Counted from the first letter of the stretch, positions 1-10,964 are shown. The stretch is 17,741 nt of DNA from Conidiobolus incongruus B7586 (GCA_000697335.1 JNEM01011830.1:1-17741); one strand, 5' to 3'. Numbers and translations: made by a program. The notes: generated from the sequence alone by a model not told the origin.

Positions 1-398
1 ATTTAAAACAATTATAATTACATAGGTTATAATTTAAGAAATATATTAAATATGGTAGTCTTTTTTAGTTATTTTTAATTAAAAAGCTTTATATAACATT
101 AGATTTATATATTTTATAATTATTATATAAAAAAATAACTTTTCTCAAATTATATTGACAAAAATAATTTAAAATATATTATTAATCAATTTCCCTTAAA
201 AAATTAAATAAAAGTAATATATATTATTATAATCTTTTATAATAATTAACTTTGTTAATTAATAAAATATTTATTTAAAAAGATTTGTAAAAACAGTTAA
301 TTTAACTTAATCTAGCATTTTGATTTGTATTTTAATAAAGGATTATAAATAAAGATTTAAGTTTTATTAATTATAATTATTTATTATAAAATTTTAGG
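1..398 (+). repeat. Left copy of an AT-rich dispersed repeat
   Basis: This stretch aligns by eye along its whole length with 17299-17741 in the same orientation. Shared anchors include ACAATTATAAT near the start, TTTATATATTTTATAATTATTAT around 100 (given here only as position), AATTTTCCTT-like and TATATTATTATAAT blocks around 190-230, and a GATTTA(A)G...TTATTAATTATAA block near 355-375. Small insertions and deletions separate the blocks, so the copies are old. No coding capacity is visible. The left copy is cut at its right side by the LTR element starting at 404, so part of it may continue after 6125. The family is not recognised. Confidence 0.6.
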
Positions 399-403
399 TT
401 TTT
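399..403. repeat. Possible 5-bp target-site duplication, left
   Basis: TTTTT directly precedes the LTR and is matched by TTTTT directly after the other LTR (6121-6125). Five bases is the usual duplication size for Ty3/Gypsy elements. A run of T has low information in DNA this AT-rich, so the match supports the element ends but does not prove them. Confidence 0.5.
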
Positions 404-802
404 TGTAAGTATAGTGGTAGTTAAACTAATATAGTACAGAGGAAGACTTAATATAAAAGTAGTGTGGTATAGAACATGGTAATATAATGTGGCTGTAGTA
501 TGCAAGTGTAAACAAAGTTTAATTAAGCTTCAAACTAGGATAAGTCACTGATATATTAAGATTTATATTAGGTAGTGCTAATATCCTATAATATTGATAG
601 AATATAGTCTCAATCTTAGAAATAATGTAAAAGTAGAAAATAGTAAGAATTGAGAGGAAAAAAAAAAACCTAGTTTATTAGATAATTTAATACTATTTAT
701 ACAATTAATTTAACTATATAAGTATAAATTAATCATATAATTTATAGTTAATTGGATTATATGAAAGTATATATAAGAATTTAGAGAACTAGTCTCTTAA
801 CA
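404..802 (-). repeat. 3' LTR of the Ty3/Gypsy element
   Basis: 399 bp with TG...CA type ends, nearly identical along its full length to 5721-6120. Because the coding order runs on the minus strand, this is the downstream (3') LTR. The pair is collinear with a single one-base length difference in an A-rich tract. Confidence 0.92.
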
Positions 803-809
803 CTCCCCT
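803..809 (-). other. Polypurine tract of the LTR element
   Basis: On the minus strand AGGGGAG lies directly against the inner edge of the 3' LTR, the position where Ty3/Gypsy elements keep the purine tract that primes plus-strand DNA synthesis. It is short but stands out in otherwise AT-rich sequence. Confidence 0.6.
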
Positions 810-1249
810 AGTAAGTTTTTTAAAGGAGACACACTCCCTAATTTTTTACAAATAGGTATGATAGGCTATGGTATTCTTAATATTTTCTAGAGGTTCCTAT
901 GTAGTTTTTTTAATAGGATAACCTATCCATTTTACATAAAAATAAAGCTTATTCCTAACAGATTTAGATTTAATTATGTAATCAACATAGTATTTTTCTT
1001 CTCCATCTTAATTAATGGTTAGATCTAGTTTTGGGGTTTTTAATTAATTAGGAAAAGTGTTAAAATCTTTAAAGTATGGTTTAATTTTAGATATGTGAAA
1101 GGTAGGGTTAATCCTCAAAGTTAGAGGTAATTCCAAGGTAATATTTTCAAAATTTGAATCAATAGATTAGATTTTATAGGGGTTATAATATAATGGTAAG
1201 TATTTGGGATTTAAGCTAAATTTAAATAGGGTAGGTTTAAGGGCAGATT

Positions 1250-3720
1250 GTTCTAAGTATACAAACATACTAGTTTTATATTTAAGAGGGTTTCTGGATA
1301 ACTTTAAGTATTGTTGTTCTATAATCCTTTAATTTTCTTCTAAGTTAAATTTAACAAGGGAATTAATATATTTGATATTAGATTGAAATTCAACAATGTC
1401 CAAAGGTAAGTTGATTTGAAGTTTTAGAGTAATTATTAAATTAAGATGTTTACTATAATTAATGAAATAAAGGCTAAAACTTGTTGATTTATTGATAAAG
1501 GTGTTGAATGAATATTAGAGTTGGTAGATATAAACATCCTAATTTAACTGATTAGTGTTAATATAAGCTTTAATCATTTACTTTAAGGTTTTGATAGTTT
1601 TTTTAGCAAGTCTATTGGTTTAATGATGATTGGTAGTAGACATAGCTAGGTTAATCTTAAAGGAAAAGGATAGTGACTTCCAGAATTAAGAGTTGAATTC
1701 TACATCTCTATCAGATATAATAGTTTGTGGAATTCTATAGTGGGTAAAGATATTAGAGAATAACAATTGTGCAACATTTTTAGCTATAGAAGTTTTGAAA
1801 CAAGGAATAAAATAAGTATATTTGGAAAATGAATCAATTACAATTAGTAAGTTATCATAACCATTTGTTGATTTAGGGATTTCTATGAAATCAAGCTGGA
1901 TTTGTTGTTAAGTTTCATTAGGGACTTATAGGGGAATAAGTTTACTATATTTTAGTTGAGTATTATATTTAGTTCTTTAGCATATATCACAGGTATTAGT
2001 GTATTTTTAAACTGATTTGATTAGGGAAAGCTAGTAATACCTTGTTTTAATTCTCTCAGCAGTCTTTAACTAGTTTTAATGTCCTCCTACAGGTAAATCA
2101 TAGCATTCATCAAATATTGTTTGTTAAATCTTGGGAATATCAGGAATATATAAACAATCATTATAGTATAGTAAGTTATTGATAATTTTAAATCTTTTGA
2201 CATATTTTAGTTTGTTTTCTAATGGTTTAAAGAGTTCTTCTTTAGCTAAAATAAAAAAATCATCATTTGGCAGTGTTTCTTGAAGTAGTTTAATAAATTC
2301 TTTATTTCCTTCATTAATAATCATTAAGTTAATATTTGCTGGATTTTTACAATTAGAACAAAGGGGTAAATATATAAGATTTTTTAACAAAGTATCTACA
2401 ATATAGTTTTATTAACCTAGGAGATATTAAATAAAAGAAGGGTAAGCTTAGATAGTTTTAATCTATTTAACTTATCTTCTTGATAAATGCTTCTGAGTAT
2501 TTAAGTAGATAAGTGATTTGTGATCTATAAGTACTAAAAAAGGGTTGCAGGATAAGAAATGTAAGTGATTTTTGATTATTTTTACTAAAGCAAAGAGTTT
2601 TTATATATAAACTAGGTATTTCAATTCAGCTGGTTTTATTTTTCTTAACCAGAATGTTATTGGTTTTAAGGTAACATTTGTAGGGTTAAACTCAATCTAT
2701 TCTCCTTTATTTATTATTTTATCTTATAATTATAGGGTAAAATATAAATTAAATTTAAACTAGGCTAACTATCCACTAATTGCAAAAGAACTAGAGTTAG
2801 TAAAAATAATAGTAGGTAGTTTTAGATTAAAGATAGATAAAGCAAGAGCATTGGTAATATTGAAAATCAAAGCATTTATGCAGAAAGTGTGTAGTGGGGT
2901 TTATTTAAAAGGAGAGTTTTTCTTTAAGAGATTAGTAAGAGGAGCAACAAGTTCAATAAAAGAATCAATGAAATCTTTAAAGTAATTTAATAATCTAAGT
3001 ATAGACATAAGTTGATCTTTGTTTATAAGTATAGTAAAGGCTTTAACACTATTGAGTTTAGTTAAATCAATACTAATTCTTTAGGAGGAAACAATATAAC
3101 TATAGAAAAAGATAGAAGAGGCACCAAAGATACATTTTGATAGTTTTAAAGGTAATTTATGTTCTTGAATAATTTGTAAGACTTGATTAACATGTTAAAT
3201 ATATTCTTCTTTAGTTTTTGAATAGATCAGGATATTATCAAGGTAGGTGATAATAAAATTATTAAAAACAAGGTTAAAAAGGGAATTGATGAATTAAGTG
3301 AAAGTTACAAGAGCATTACACAATCTAAAGTTTATAACAGTAAATTTATAGTGGCTTAAAAGAATATTGAAAGTAGTTAAAGTGATAGAATTTTCTTCAA
3401 CTCTAATGTTGTAATACCTATTCTTAACATCTAGTTTAGTAAATATAGTTGATTTAAGTAGTTTATCCTTAACATCATGTAGGTTTAGTAATAAAGTTTT
3501 ATCCTTAATAGTTTGAAAGTTTAAAACATGGTTATCAATATATAATCTCCAACCACCATCAGCCTTTTGTACAAAAAGGATTAGAGATTTTTATGGTGAG
3601 GAAAAAGGTTTAATATACTTATTTTCAAGTAGTTTTTGGATTTCTTCTTTTAAAGTTTAGTATTATTCAGGAGATAAATGGTAAATAAGCTTTAAGTATA
3701 GTTGTGTACCAGAGATTAGT
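1250..3720 (-). pseudogene. pol region of the fossil element: RT, RNase H, integrase
   Basis: Minus-strand similarity to Ty3/Gypsy pol. Reverse transcriptase occupies roughly 3000-3720, recognisable from a FVQKADGGWRL-like stretch and a YLD-box followed by ILIYSKT near 3240. An RNase H-like stretch follows at about 2450-2970. Integrase occupies about 1250-2400, with a zinc-finger-like part near 1975-2110 and a catalytic-core-like part beginning with DFIEIP near 1880. The region is broken in many places and is reported only as a fossil; exact domain edges are approximate. Confidence 0.85.
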
Positions 3721-4149
3721 TTAATTTTGTGTTCAATATTATATTTAGGTGGTAATCTATTCACAAGTTCAAAAACATTAGCAAATTAACTTACTGTATT
3801 GTATAAGAAGTGGTCATTAAATATAACCTTATTAAAATCCACAGATGAAATGCTAATAGATGAATAATAAACAAATACATATCCTTATAGATTATTTAGG
3901 TTTTTGATTAGCTTTTTACATTGATTTTTACTTATACTGATAAAATTATTTATTACAATTGTAAAGTTAGTGTTAGGTAAAGTATTTAATGGTTTTATAA
4001 TAGGGTAATGTAAATTTTTTGAGATTAATTCCACTAATTTTTTTTGGAATATAAAAGAAATAGATTTGTAGCCTTCTGGGGTAATATTTATGGATATAAA
4101 ACTGTGATATTCAAACTAATTTTAACCTAGTATAAAATTATAACCAATG

Positions 4150-5600
4150 TTGTTAACTAGGAATTTAATATATTAGGAATAGTTAGAAGGTAATGATAGG
4201 TATTTAGATACAGTATTAGATGCTTGTTCCATTAAGTTATTAGCATATTTGATTATTAAGTTACTTTTTTAGGTAGGTAAAGATAGTTTTAAAACAATAA
4301 AAGAGGAGATAATACAACTAAAACAACTAGAGTTAATTAGAACACTAACAGGTGTATCTATAAAAGAACTAGTTAACACAAACAATAGGGTGATAGTTAA
4401 AGATAAAGAATTACAAGGTGGATTAGTTACTAGAATATTTTTAGTTTCTAGTGGTTTAATCAATTGGATTTCTCTAGTATACATAGTTTAATTTGTGGAA
4501 TTATTAGTTTATTAGAACTTTTGTGGATTAGATTAGAATCTGCTAACTAATTGTGAAAGGGGTGATTCTAAGGTTATATTAATATTATTCAGGTTTGATT
4601 TATGGTTAACAAATTAGGATTATTGAGAATTAGATTGGTGTTGTTTCCTTAAAGGGTATTTGTTAGCTCTATAGTTAACTTGAGTCTTTCAGCAGTAATA
4701 ACAACCTTTGTTTGCTTTCAAGTAGGCTTTAGCTTCTTTACTAAAAGTTTTCTCATGAAGCCCTAAAGCAGAAATATCTATCATTTGAGACTTAAGTAGG
4801 TTAGAGTAAAGTTTAAAAGATTGATTTTTAGGGTGGGAAAATTTAGTTATAGAGTAAAGGATATTATTAATTATAATTGCTATATCACAAATGTCAGAAA
4901 AAAACATATTATCAAAGTGTTCCTTACTAACTAACTAAAACTTCACTTAAAGGTTAAGGCATTGTAATAGTTTGTGGATTTATTCTTCTTCAGTAATAAT
5001 TAGTATGTTTAAGCATATCTCATTAAATTTCTCAATCAATTATCTTGTAGAAGTTTTTTATTTAAGCTGGGAAAGCTTTTCTCTTGCTAATTAAACTTAG
5101 TCTTTTGGGTAACACCTTTCTTTAAGGGCTTTTTCCAATTGTTTAAAAGTTTATATCCTTGTAGTAAACTATCCTCCTGAAGATTCTTTAAGATTAAGCT
5201 TGTAATGAGTTAACTACCAAATATAAGTAGATTTTTCTAAAAAAGAAGTAGCTAATTTAAAGATATTCTTTAGATCTTCATCAAGAATCAAATCAAGGTA
5301 ATTCTTTATGTTTTTAAGGTAGTTTTCAAGCTTGTAAAGGTTTTTTAAGCTATCATAAGTAGTTAATTTATTTTTAAAAACACTAAAAAGGTAGTTTAAT
5401 GCATTAACTATAATGAAGTAGCTGGTTTGTTGGATTTAAATTCTTTAAGACATGTTTTTTTCAATCAAAAGTTGTCTAATATAAGCTTTTTAGAGGGTAG
5501 TAAACTCTTAAAGATTAAAGTTTTAGATTTACTTAGTAATTAAGCTATTATCATCATTAAAATAATATAAGGGTATCTCTTTTTTTGGTGGTATTATAGT
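4150..5600 (-). pseudogene. gag and protease region of the fossil element
   Basis: Upstream of the reverse transcriptase on the minus strand. A gag-like segment covers about 4690-5600 and ends with KGCYYC near 4690, which looks like the beginning of a zinc knuckle. A short aspartic-protease-like segment follows at about 4290-4400, with a hydrophobic VSVLI core. Gag proteins diverge quickly, so this assignment rests mainly on position and the CYYC motif. The region is broken. Confidence 0.6.
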
Positions 5601-5707
5601 ATATAGTGTTAAATTTAAATGAAATAAATTATAAATAAGATTTAAAATAGTAATAATTAAGTTTGATATAGATAGTTATTAATTTCTAGTAGGTTTTTAA
5701 TAGTTTT

Positions 5708-5720
5708 GTTACTGCTACCA
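5708..5720 (-). other. tRNA primer-binding site of the LTR element
   Basis: The first minus-strand bases after the 5' LTR read TGGTAGCAGTAAC. A TGG start complements the CCA end of a tRNA, and TGGTAGC matches the first seven bases of primer-binding sites that use the initiator methionine tRNA. The later bases fit less well, so the tRNA identity is tentative. Confidence 0.55.
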
Positions 5721-6120
5721 TATAAGTATAATGGTAGTTAAACTAATATAGTGTAGAGGAAAACTTAATATAAAAGTAGTGTGGTATAGAATATGGTAAT
5801 ATAATATAGCTGTAATGTGCAAGTGTAAACAAAGTTTAATTAAGCTTTGAATTAAGATGAGTCAATGATATATTAAGATTTATATTAGGTAGTGCTAATA
5901 TCCTACAATATTAATAGAATGTAGTCTCAATCTTAAAAATAGTGTAAAAGTAGAAAATAGTAAGAATTGAGAGGAAAAAAGAGGAACCTAGTTTATTAAA
6001 TAATTTAATACTATTTATACAATTAATTTAACTATATAAGTATAAATTAATCATATAATTTATAGTTAATTGGATTATATGAAAGTGTATATAAGAATTT
6101 AAAGAACTAGTCTCTTAATA
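5721..6120 (-). repeat. 5' LTR of the Ty3/Gypsy element
   Basis: 400 bp, collinear with 404-802. It is the upstream LTR in the element's own orientation because the primer-binding site adjoins its inner edge at 5720. Differences from the other LTR are about 25 transitions, one transversion and a one-base length change by hand alignment. Confidence 0.92.
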
Positions 6121-6125
6121 TTTTT
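6121..6125. repeat. Possible 5-bp target-site duplication, right
   Basis: TTTTT directly after the LTR matches 399-403. The low-complexity caveat applies. Confidence 0.5.
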
Positions 6126-6622
6126 AATGATATTTTATTAAATTTTATTTAATAATAATTATTCTAGTTTTTTTAAGCTTAAATTAAATTATAAGTTATT
6201 TATTTTATTTTTTTATTTATTAATTTAAATATAAACTTTAATATATATATAAATACTTATAAAACTAATATTAAAATATATAGATAATTCTTTAACTAAA
6301 ATAAAAAGATGCTTTTAAATATATTTTTTTATTTTATTAATAATTCAAAAAGTGATAATTAAAGTTAGTTTTTTAAATTTTATAAAGTTATAAATTAATT
6401 TTTTTTTTAATTTTAAAATAATTTACTTAACAATAAATAGTTGATTTAGATAATATTTTTTTATCAAAAGTTGCTTATAAATTTTAAATAATTTTAAAGA
6501 GTATATGATTTAATTTTATTAATATTAAAATAATAAACTTTTGATAATTATTATTTAGTTTAATTATAATTAAATTAAACAACCAATTTTAAAAAGTTAA
6601 TTTTTTAATCAAAAAAATAATG

Positions 6623-6647
6623 ATATATATATATATATATATATATA
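6623..6647. repeat. (AT)n microsatellite
   Basis: An uninterrupted alternating AT run of about 25 nt. Similar shorter tracts lie in intron 1 of the complex I gene (about 7795-7812) and at 8959-8979. Confidence 0.9.
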
Positions 6648-7452
6648 ATTTAAAAATATATAATTTCTTATTTATTTTGTATATATTTATTTATTTAAAA
6701 CTAATAACATATTGGATAAATCAAAAATTAAAAAAATTTCCTATTATTTCAAATTCAAGATAATATTAATATCTTTTATATATTTTATATATAATTTTTT
6801 CAATATTAATATTATGTTTGAAAAATCAAGATTAAAAAGTTTATCATTTTTTCTTTCTAAACTAATAATTTTTCATAATTAATGAATATATATTATATAA
6901 TAATTTTCAAAGTTATACCAACATTTATATATTAAAAAGAGTAAATATCTTACCTTTTTGAATCTTATCTGGTCAGATTTTATGATATAGGAATTAAAAT
7001 GAAAAGAATTAATATATCAAGCAAATTATATTAAAAATAAAAACTAAAGTTAAATTTATAAAACATAATTATTTTTGATATATATAGGATTACACAAAGG
7101 AAAAATAATAAATCAAAAATTGATTTTGAATGAAGATACTTTATAATTTAATGATAAAAATTTCTTTTAGATATTTTTAATATATAATTACAAAATAAAA
7201 TTAAAACCTAATATATTAAAAAGGTAAAAAATTGCAATATAAATGATATTAAAAATTAGTTGAAATTGATATATAAAGTCAAATTTAAAATAATTTATTG
7301 AGAAGCACTTTTGTTAACTAATATATTATATGCTATAATAGAGTATATCATTGATATTTGATAATAAATATTAAAATTCAATACAATCATTGGATCAACA
7401 CAATTCAGTAAATGATGTAGTTAATCATAACTAACCAATTTGGAAGATATAT

Positions 7453-7490
7453 ATACGTCATCAGATAAATTCAACTGATGAAATACGTCA
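7453..7490. repeat. Hairpin flanked by direct repeats ATACGTCA
   Basis: A perfect 7-bp inverted repeat, TCATCAG (7458-7464) and CTGATGA (7475-7481), surrounds a 10-nt loop. ATACGTCA occurs directly repeated at 7453-7460 and 7483-7490. It lies about 150 bp beyond the stop of the complex I gene. The ACGTCA core resembles CRE/ATF-type half sites, but no role can be assigned from sequence alone. Confidence 0.4.
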
Positions 7491-7633
7491 AAGTTAATAA
7501 AAAGAGATGTATAATAAACTAAATCTTCAAATAGTGGCAATAAAGTAATTAACAAAGATCATTCATAAACAGAGTATGAAGTACAAAAAGATCACATTTT
7601 TATTCTTGAATTATTGTTGAAAAGATTTTTAGT

Positions 7634-8132
7634 TTAATTAGTAGAGCTCTTGAAGTTCTATAAAATTAGAAGTTAGTTGATGGAAATGAATTTAGAGATA
7701 GTAAAAAATTACCAAAGGTTTCATTAAACCGTGACGTTCCCATTTGGTACCTTCAGGTTGAGTGGGATCTAGAAATATTAGAGTTAATAAAATTTATATA
7801 TATATATATATTAGAAGGTTAAAATTAATCACTGATTGAAATTTGAAAATTATATAATTAATGAAAACTGGAATCGAGTAAATCTTACATAAATAGGGGT
7901 CAGGATGAGATCTTTCTTCCAATTCTTTTTCAGTTAAATCGATAATATGAGCAATTTTTTTAGGCTCGGTAATATGACGGTTAGCTTCGAAACGTTGTCT
8001 AATTTCTAAAGCGTTAATACGCCATAAATCGCGACGAATGTGCCAATCCAAAGAAAGTTTGAGAGCTCGCTTGTACAATCTTTGAACTTGTTGAACATGA
8101 CTGAGTACGGGTGGTTTATAAGGAAGAGACAT
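7634..8132 (-). CDS. NDUFB9: NADH dehydrogenase (complex I) subunit NDUFB9/B22, LYR family
   Basis: An accessory subunit of mitochondrial respiratory complex I, in the membrane arm. The ATG at 8132-8130 opens three exons, 7889-8132, 7713-7768 and 7634-7657, giving 107 aa and a TAA stop. Introns of 120 nt (7769-7888) and 55 nt (7658-7712) have GT-AG ends; the second has a strong branch site, CAACTAAC, close to its AG. Residues 17-24 (QRLYKRAL) form the LYR-type motif, which in this family binds acyl carrier protein. HPDPYLYPTQP is formed across the first splice and matches the human HPQPYIFPDSP block, followed by GTKWERH. Human NDUFB9 is about 179 aa; here the tail after that block is short. 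If intron 2 were retained, the protein would end in VIFYYL instead of NFKSSTN. An (AT)n tract lies in intron 1. No signal peptide is seen, as expected for the family. Confidence 0.93.
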
Positions 8133-9970
8133 CTTTTAATCCAATTTATTTTTTGAAGTTAATTTAATTAATTTTTCTTGGATTGACTTGATTAAGTATT
8201 GATATTTACTTTGATCTTATCTATACCTTGATCAATTTAAACTTAAAAAGATTTGATATTACAATGAAAATTATGGGATTCATCAACAATTGACATATCA
8301 TCAACTCGTCACAAGGTTTTTTTTAATCTTGGAATTTATTATTGGTAAAATAAATGTCTATATAATATAAATAATTAAAAGTATAATTATAGTTATTAAC
8401 TATACCAAAATAATATTTTTATAAAAAGGTATCAATACTTTAGAATTCAATATTTTTTATTTTGAACCAAACAAAGTCTAACATCTAAAACAATTAGTAG
8501 TATAATTAATATGATGAATTGTTATATAAAATGTTAACTTAAACAACAAACTAAATATATTAATAATTTTCTAAAAAATTGAAAATGTGAATTATAAATA
8601 TCTTTTATTTAGGCTTTAGTATTTTATACAAATATTATATAATATGTTTAATTTCCAAACATGGCAATATCTTACCTCGAAATTCTAATTATTATCAATT
8701 TGATTGTTTAAAATTGAATATACCAATATTGCTTCTTTAGCCAGATATATATATCAATCCTGTCATTTAATTTTATTAATCAATCACTCTTGCTTTTAGT
8801 ATTTTACACTAATTCATTTTTCAATAAGTTTGCCATAATTCTTGTGAAAATCTAAAAACTGCTCTATGGTGAACAAGAACAGTAATATTAAAATAAATTA
8901 GTTCTTATATAGTTATTGTAATCAAATCCAATTACCAAATTAGTATAAGAACAATATCATATATATATATATATATATTAGCAGCACTATAAAGAATTTG
9001 AAGCATTATATAGAGTTTAAACTTGAATGTAAATCACCTAACATTTATTAATAATTTTTAAATTTCAGAAAATATAAATGATCTCAAGACTCTAATTTGT
9101 GAAATACACTTGATTATTTGATAGTCAAAATTAGTTTTGAAAATTTGTTAAAAATATACTTATATATAATTACAAATTCAAAAAATGGTTTAAAATTTTG
9201 AAAAAAGATATCATATAGTGTTTAACTAATAAATTCGATATTGATTAATATTTATTATTATAATTACAGTGTTTATCCTAGATCAAATATAAACATAGAT
9301 TTTAAATTAATAGTGTTATTGTAGTGGTTTAGTATCAATTTAAGATATTGTAATTAATTGGTAATATGGATTCAATTCCAGTTTATTTCAATTTAAATTA
9401 ACAATACAAGATAAAATGATAAAATTGTATTGAAATATGATATACAGAAAAAATGAAACAGACTGCTTTAGTATATAATGTTAAAATTGAATAAGTTGAA
9501 TTCGAATTAAATAAATTGATTATGAAAGTGATTTTTACAGATAGAAAACATTTATAGACATTTTAATAGATATCAAATTGATTTGAATCTTTGAAATAAT
9601 GCAGATTAAAGTAATATTTAATGGATCAACAAATATCGATCAATACAATATCATTAAACAATTAATACATGGTATATCGTTGATGATAAAAGTATATACA
9701 AAGATTTAAATTTTGAATGCTCTGAATTGAAGAATCAAGATAGTTAAAAATCCATGGTTCAAGTTAATTTCATAATGTTAAAATTGATACCAATTGGAAT
9801 ATAATTACAAAAGATGAAAAGAAGGAATTGAATATTGGATATCAAATGAAATTCCATATAGTCAATTGATAAGAAGTTAATAAATAAAAATAATTTGAAA
9901 ATAAAAAAAAATATAAATCACAAAATTATTAATATTATAATAAAAATTTCACCAATCGACAACCTTACAA
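8133..9970. other. Intergenic spacer between NDUFB9 and the proteasome gene
   Basis: This holds the promoter and 5' leader of the complex I gene at its left end and the 3' flank of the proteasome gene at its right end. CATCAAC occurs twice within 8281-8305, about 150 bp upstream of the NDUFB9 ATG. An (AT)n tract lies at 8959-8979 and a tRNA-like relic at 9311-9389. Open stretches between 9400 and 9900 reach only about 33 codons, which is expected by chance at this base composition. I see no protein-coding gene. Confidence 0.6.
9311..9389 (+). pseudogene. Probable decayed tRNA gene (Asp/Glu-like)
   Basis: GTAGTGGTTTAGTATC (9321-9336) closely resembles the D-arm/A-box region of aspartate-, glutamate- and histidine-type tRNAs, whose usual form is TAGTGGTTAGTATC. 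GGATTCAATTCC (9368-9379) resembles the T-arm/B-box GGTTCAATTCC found in aspartate tRNA. Both lie in the right order on the plus strand. The spacing between them is several bases too long, and the acceptor, anticodon and T stems do not pair well, so a working tRNA is unlikely. The differences from a normal tRNA are mostly losses of G and C. It could also be a tRNA-derived fragment of a short repeat, or chance. Confidence 0.35.
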
Positions 9971-10964
9971 TTAGAGCATATCAATATATCTCTTGAGTTC
10001 TTCGTCCGAAGTAATTTTGAAACCTTTCTCCTTGGTTACCGTAGCTAATTGAACATTGGTGGCATTAAGCTTCTCTTCCATCACTTGTTTCAGTACTTTG
10101 AGGGAGAGGACTGCGGCCTCATCAAGTGTCATGGACTGAAGAAAATTAGTTAGAGTGGTAGATTATGAGAGTTTTTGAATTTTATTACCTGATGATATTG
10201 ATCTTGTAATTCGGTTTGGGCTCCTTCAGACCCAGATCCAATAGCTTTAGCTTTGAAGGCGAAGAAGGCACCAGAGGGATCGGCATAGTACCTAAAATCA
10301 AATCATTAATATTTGTCCAATTAAATAATATAGTATATAAATTACAATTGAGGGCCATTTTCATCAATACCAGCAACTAATAAAGCGACACCAAAAGGAC
10401 GAGACTAAGGTATTCTTTAATTTGAAAATTTTGTAGTATTATAATTGATGAAATATTTACCATAATAGGCTTTTGCCCGGTAGCACTTTCACCAAATCTT
10501 AAGGCCAAATCACAAATAGCTTGAGTTACACTTTCAACTTTAATATCTTCATTATAAATAAAATGGTGGTTCTAAAAACAAAATAAATAACCCAATATCT
10601 CTAATAAAATGTTAAATTTACTTGAGCTTCGATACGAGCGTGGTCGACAATAGTTCTAGAGTCAGGAGTCAAACCGGACATAGCACATCCGATATGGTGG
10701 TCAATTTCCAAAATTTTTTCGACGGAATTGGGTTCTAATAAGGTGGAAGTGACACGTTTTTCAACAGCTAATAATACCCCTTCGGAAGTTTGGATACCAA
10801 CACCGGTACTACCTAACTTTTGGAAGATATTAATACCAATAAATATATATGTTGAATATGACAGTTACTTTTATAGCTTCCAAAGCGTATTCAACCTGAA
10901 ATAAACGTCCCTCAGGTGAAAACGTATTAACACCACGGTCGTATTCTGTACGATTTAAAAACAT
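9971..10964 (-). CDS. PUP2: 20S proteasome subunit alpha-5
   Basis: A structural alpha-ring subunit of the 20S proteasome core, human PSMA5 and yeast Pup2. The ATG at 10964-10962 begins [12 protein letters not shown], matching the family start. Six exons (10869-10964, 10622-10816, 10461-10571, 10346-10404, 10189-10291, 9971-10135) join in frame to 242 aa; human PSMA5 has 241. The five introns are 52, 50, 56, 54 and 53 nt, all GT-AG; the last has a CTAAC-type branch site. The alpha-subunit signature is at residues 15-27 ([13 protein letters not shown]). HIGCAMSGL lies near residue 73, SRPFGVALL at the start of exon 4, and IGSGSEGAQ in exon 5. The end ([14 protein letters not shown], then a short acidic and basic tail to IDML) stops at TAA where the human protein ends. 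Alpha subunits lack the catalytic threonine, as here. No Rpn4-type GGTGGCAAA box was seen upstream. Confidence 0.97.

Larger units (their letters stand above)
404..6120 (-). mobile_element. Broken Ty3/Gypsy LTR retrotransposon (fossil)
   Basis: A 5.7-kb element flanked by direct LTRs of about 400 bp, read on the minus strand. In order from the 5' LTR there is a primer-binding site, a gag-like region ending in a zinc-knuckle-like CYYC, an aspartic-protease-like region, reverse transcriptase, RNase H, integrase, and a purine-rich tract against the 3' LTR. Integrase following reverse transcriptase places it in Ty3/Gypsy (Metaviridae) rather than Copia. It is clearly broken, with dozens of interruptions across gag and pol, and is treated as a fossil. 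LTR-to-LTR difference is roughly 6-7 percent, nearly all transitions, so the insertion is not recent, although a transition-driven process could exaggerate its age. It inserted into the older dispersed repeat at 1-398. Confidence 0.93.
6126..7633. other. AT-rich intergenic spacer
   Basis: No supportable gene on either strand. The first part probably continues the old repeat interrupted by the LTR element. The sequence is dominated by A/T runs and an (AT)n tract at 6623-6647. A patch around 6945-7000 is a little less AT-rich but is not openly coding. The last 250 bp hold a small hairpin (7453-7490) and the 3' flank of the complex I gene. Confidence 0.6.

Noticed and set aside
6945-7000. ATATCTTACCT near 6950 and again near 8668, resembling the 5' end of U1 snRNA.
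   Set aside because: No U1 stem-loop, Sm site or U1-70K loop follows, and the match is only the short splice-site complement.
9400-9900. Several short coding-like runs downstream of the proteasome gene.
   Set aside because: The longest is about 33 codons, frames change repeatedly, and such runs are expected by chance at this AT content.
10185-10376. 63-codon minus-strand frame inside the proteasome gene.
   Set aside because: It runs across an intron and two exons in the wrong phase; the spliced model matches PSMA5 throughout.
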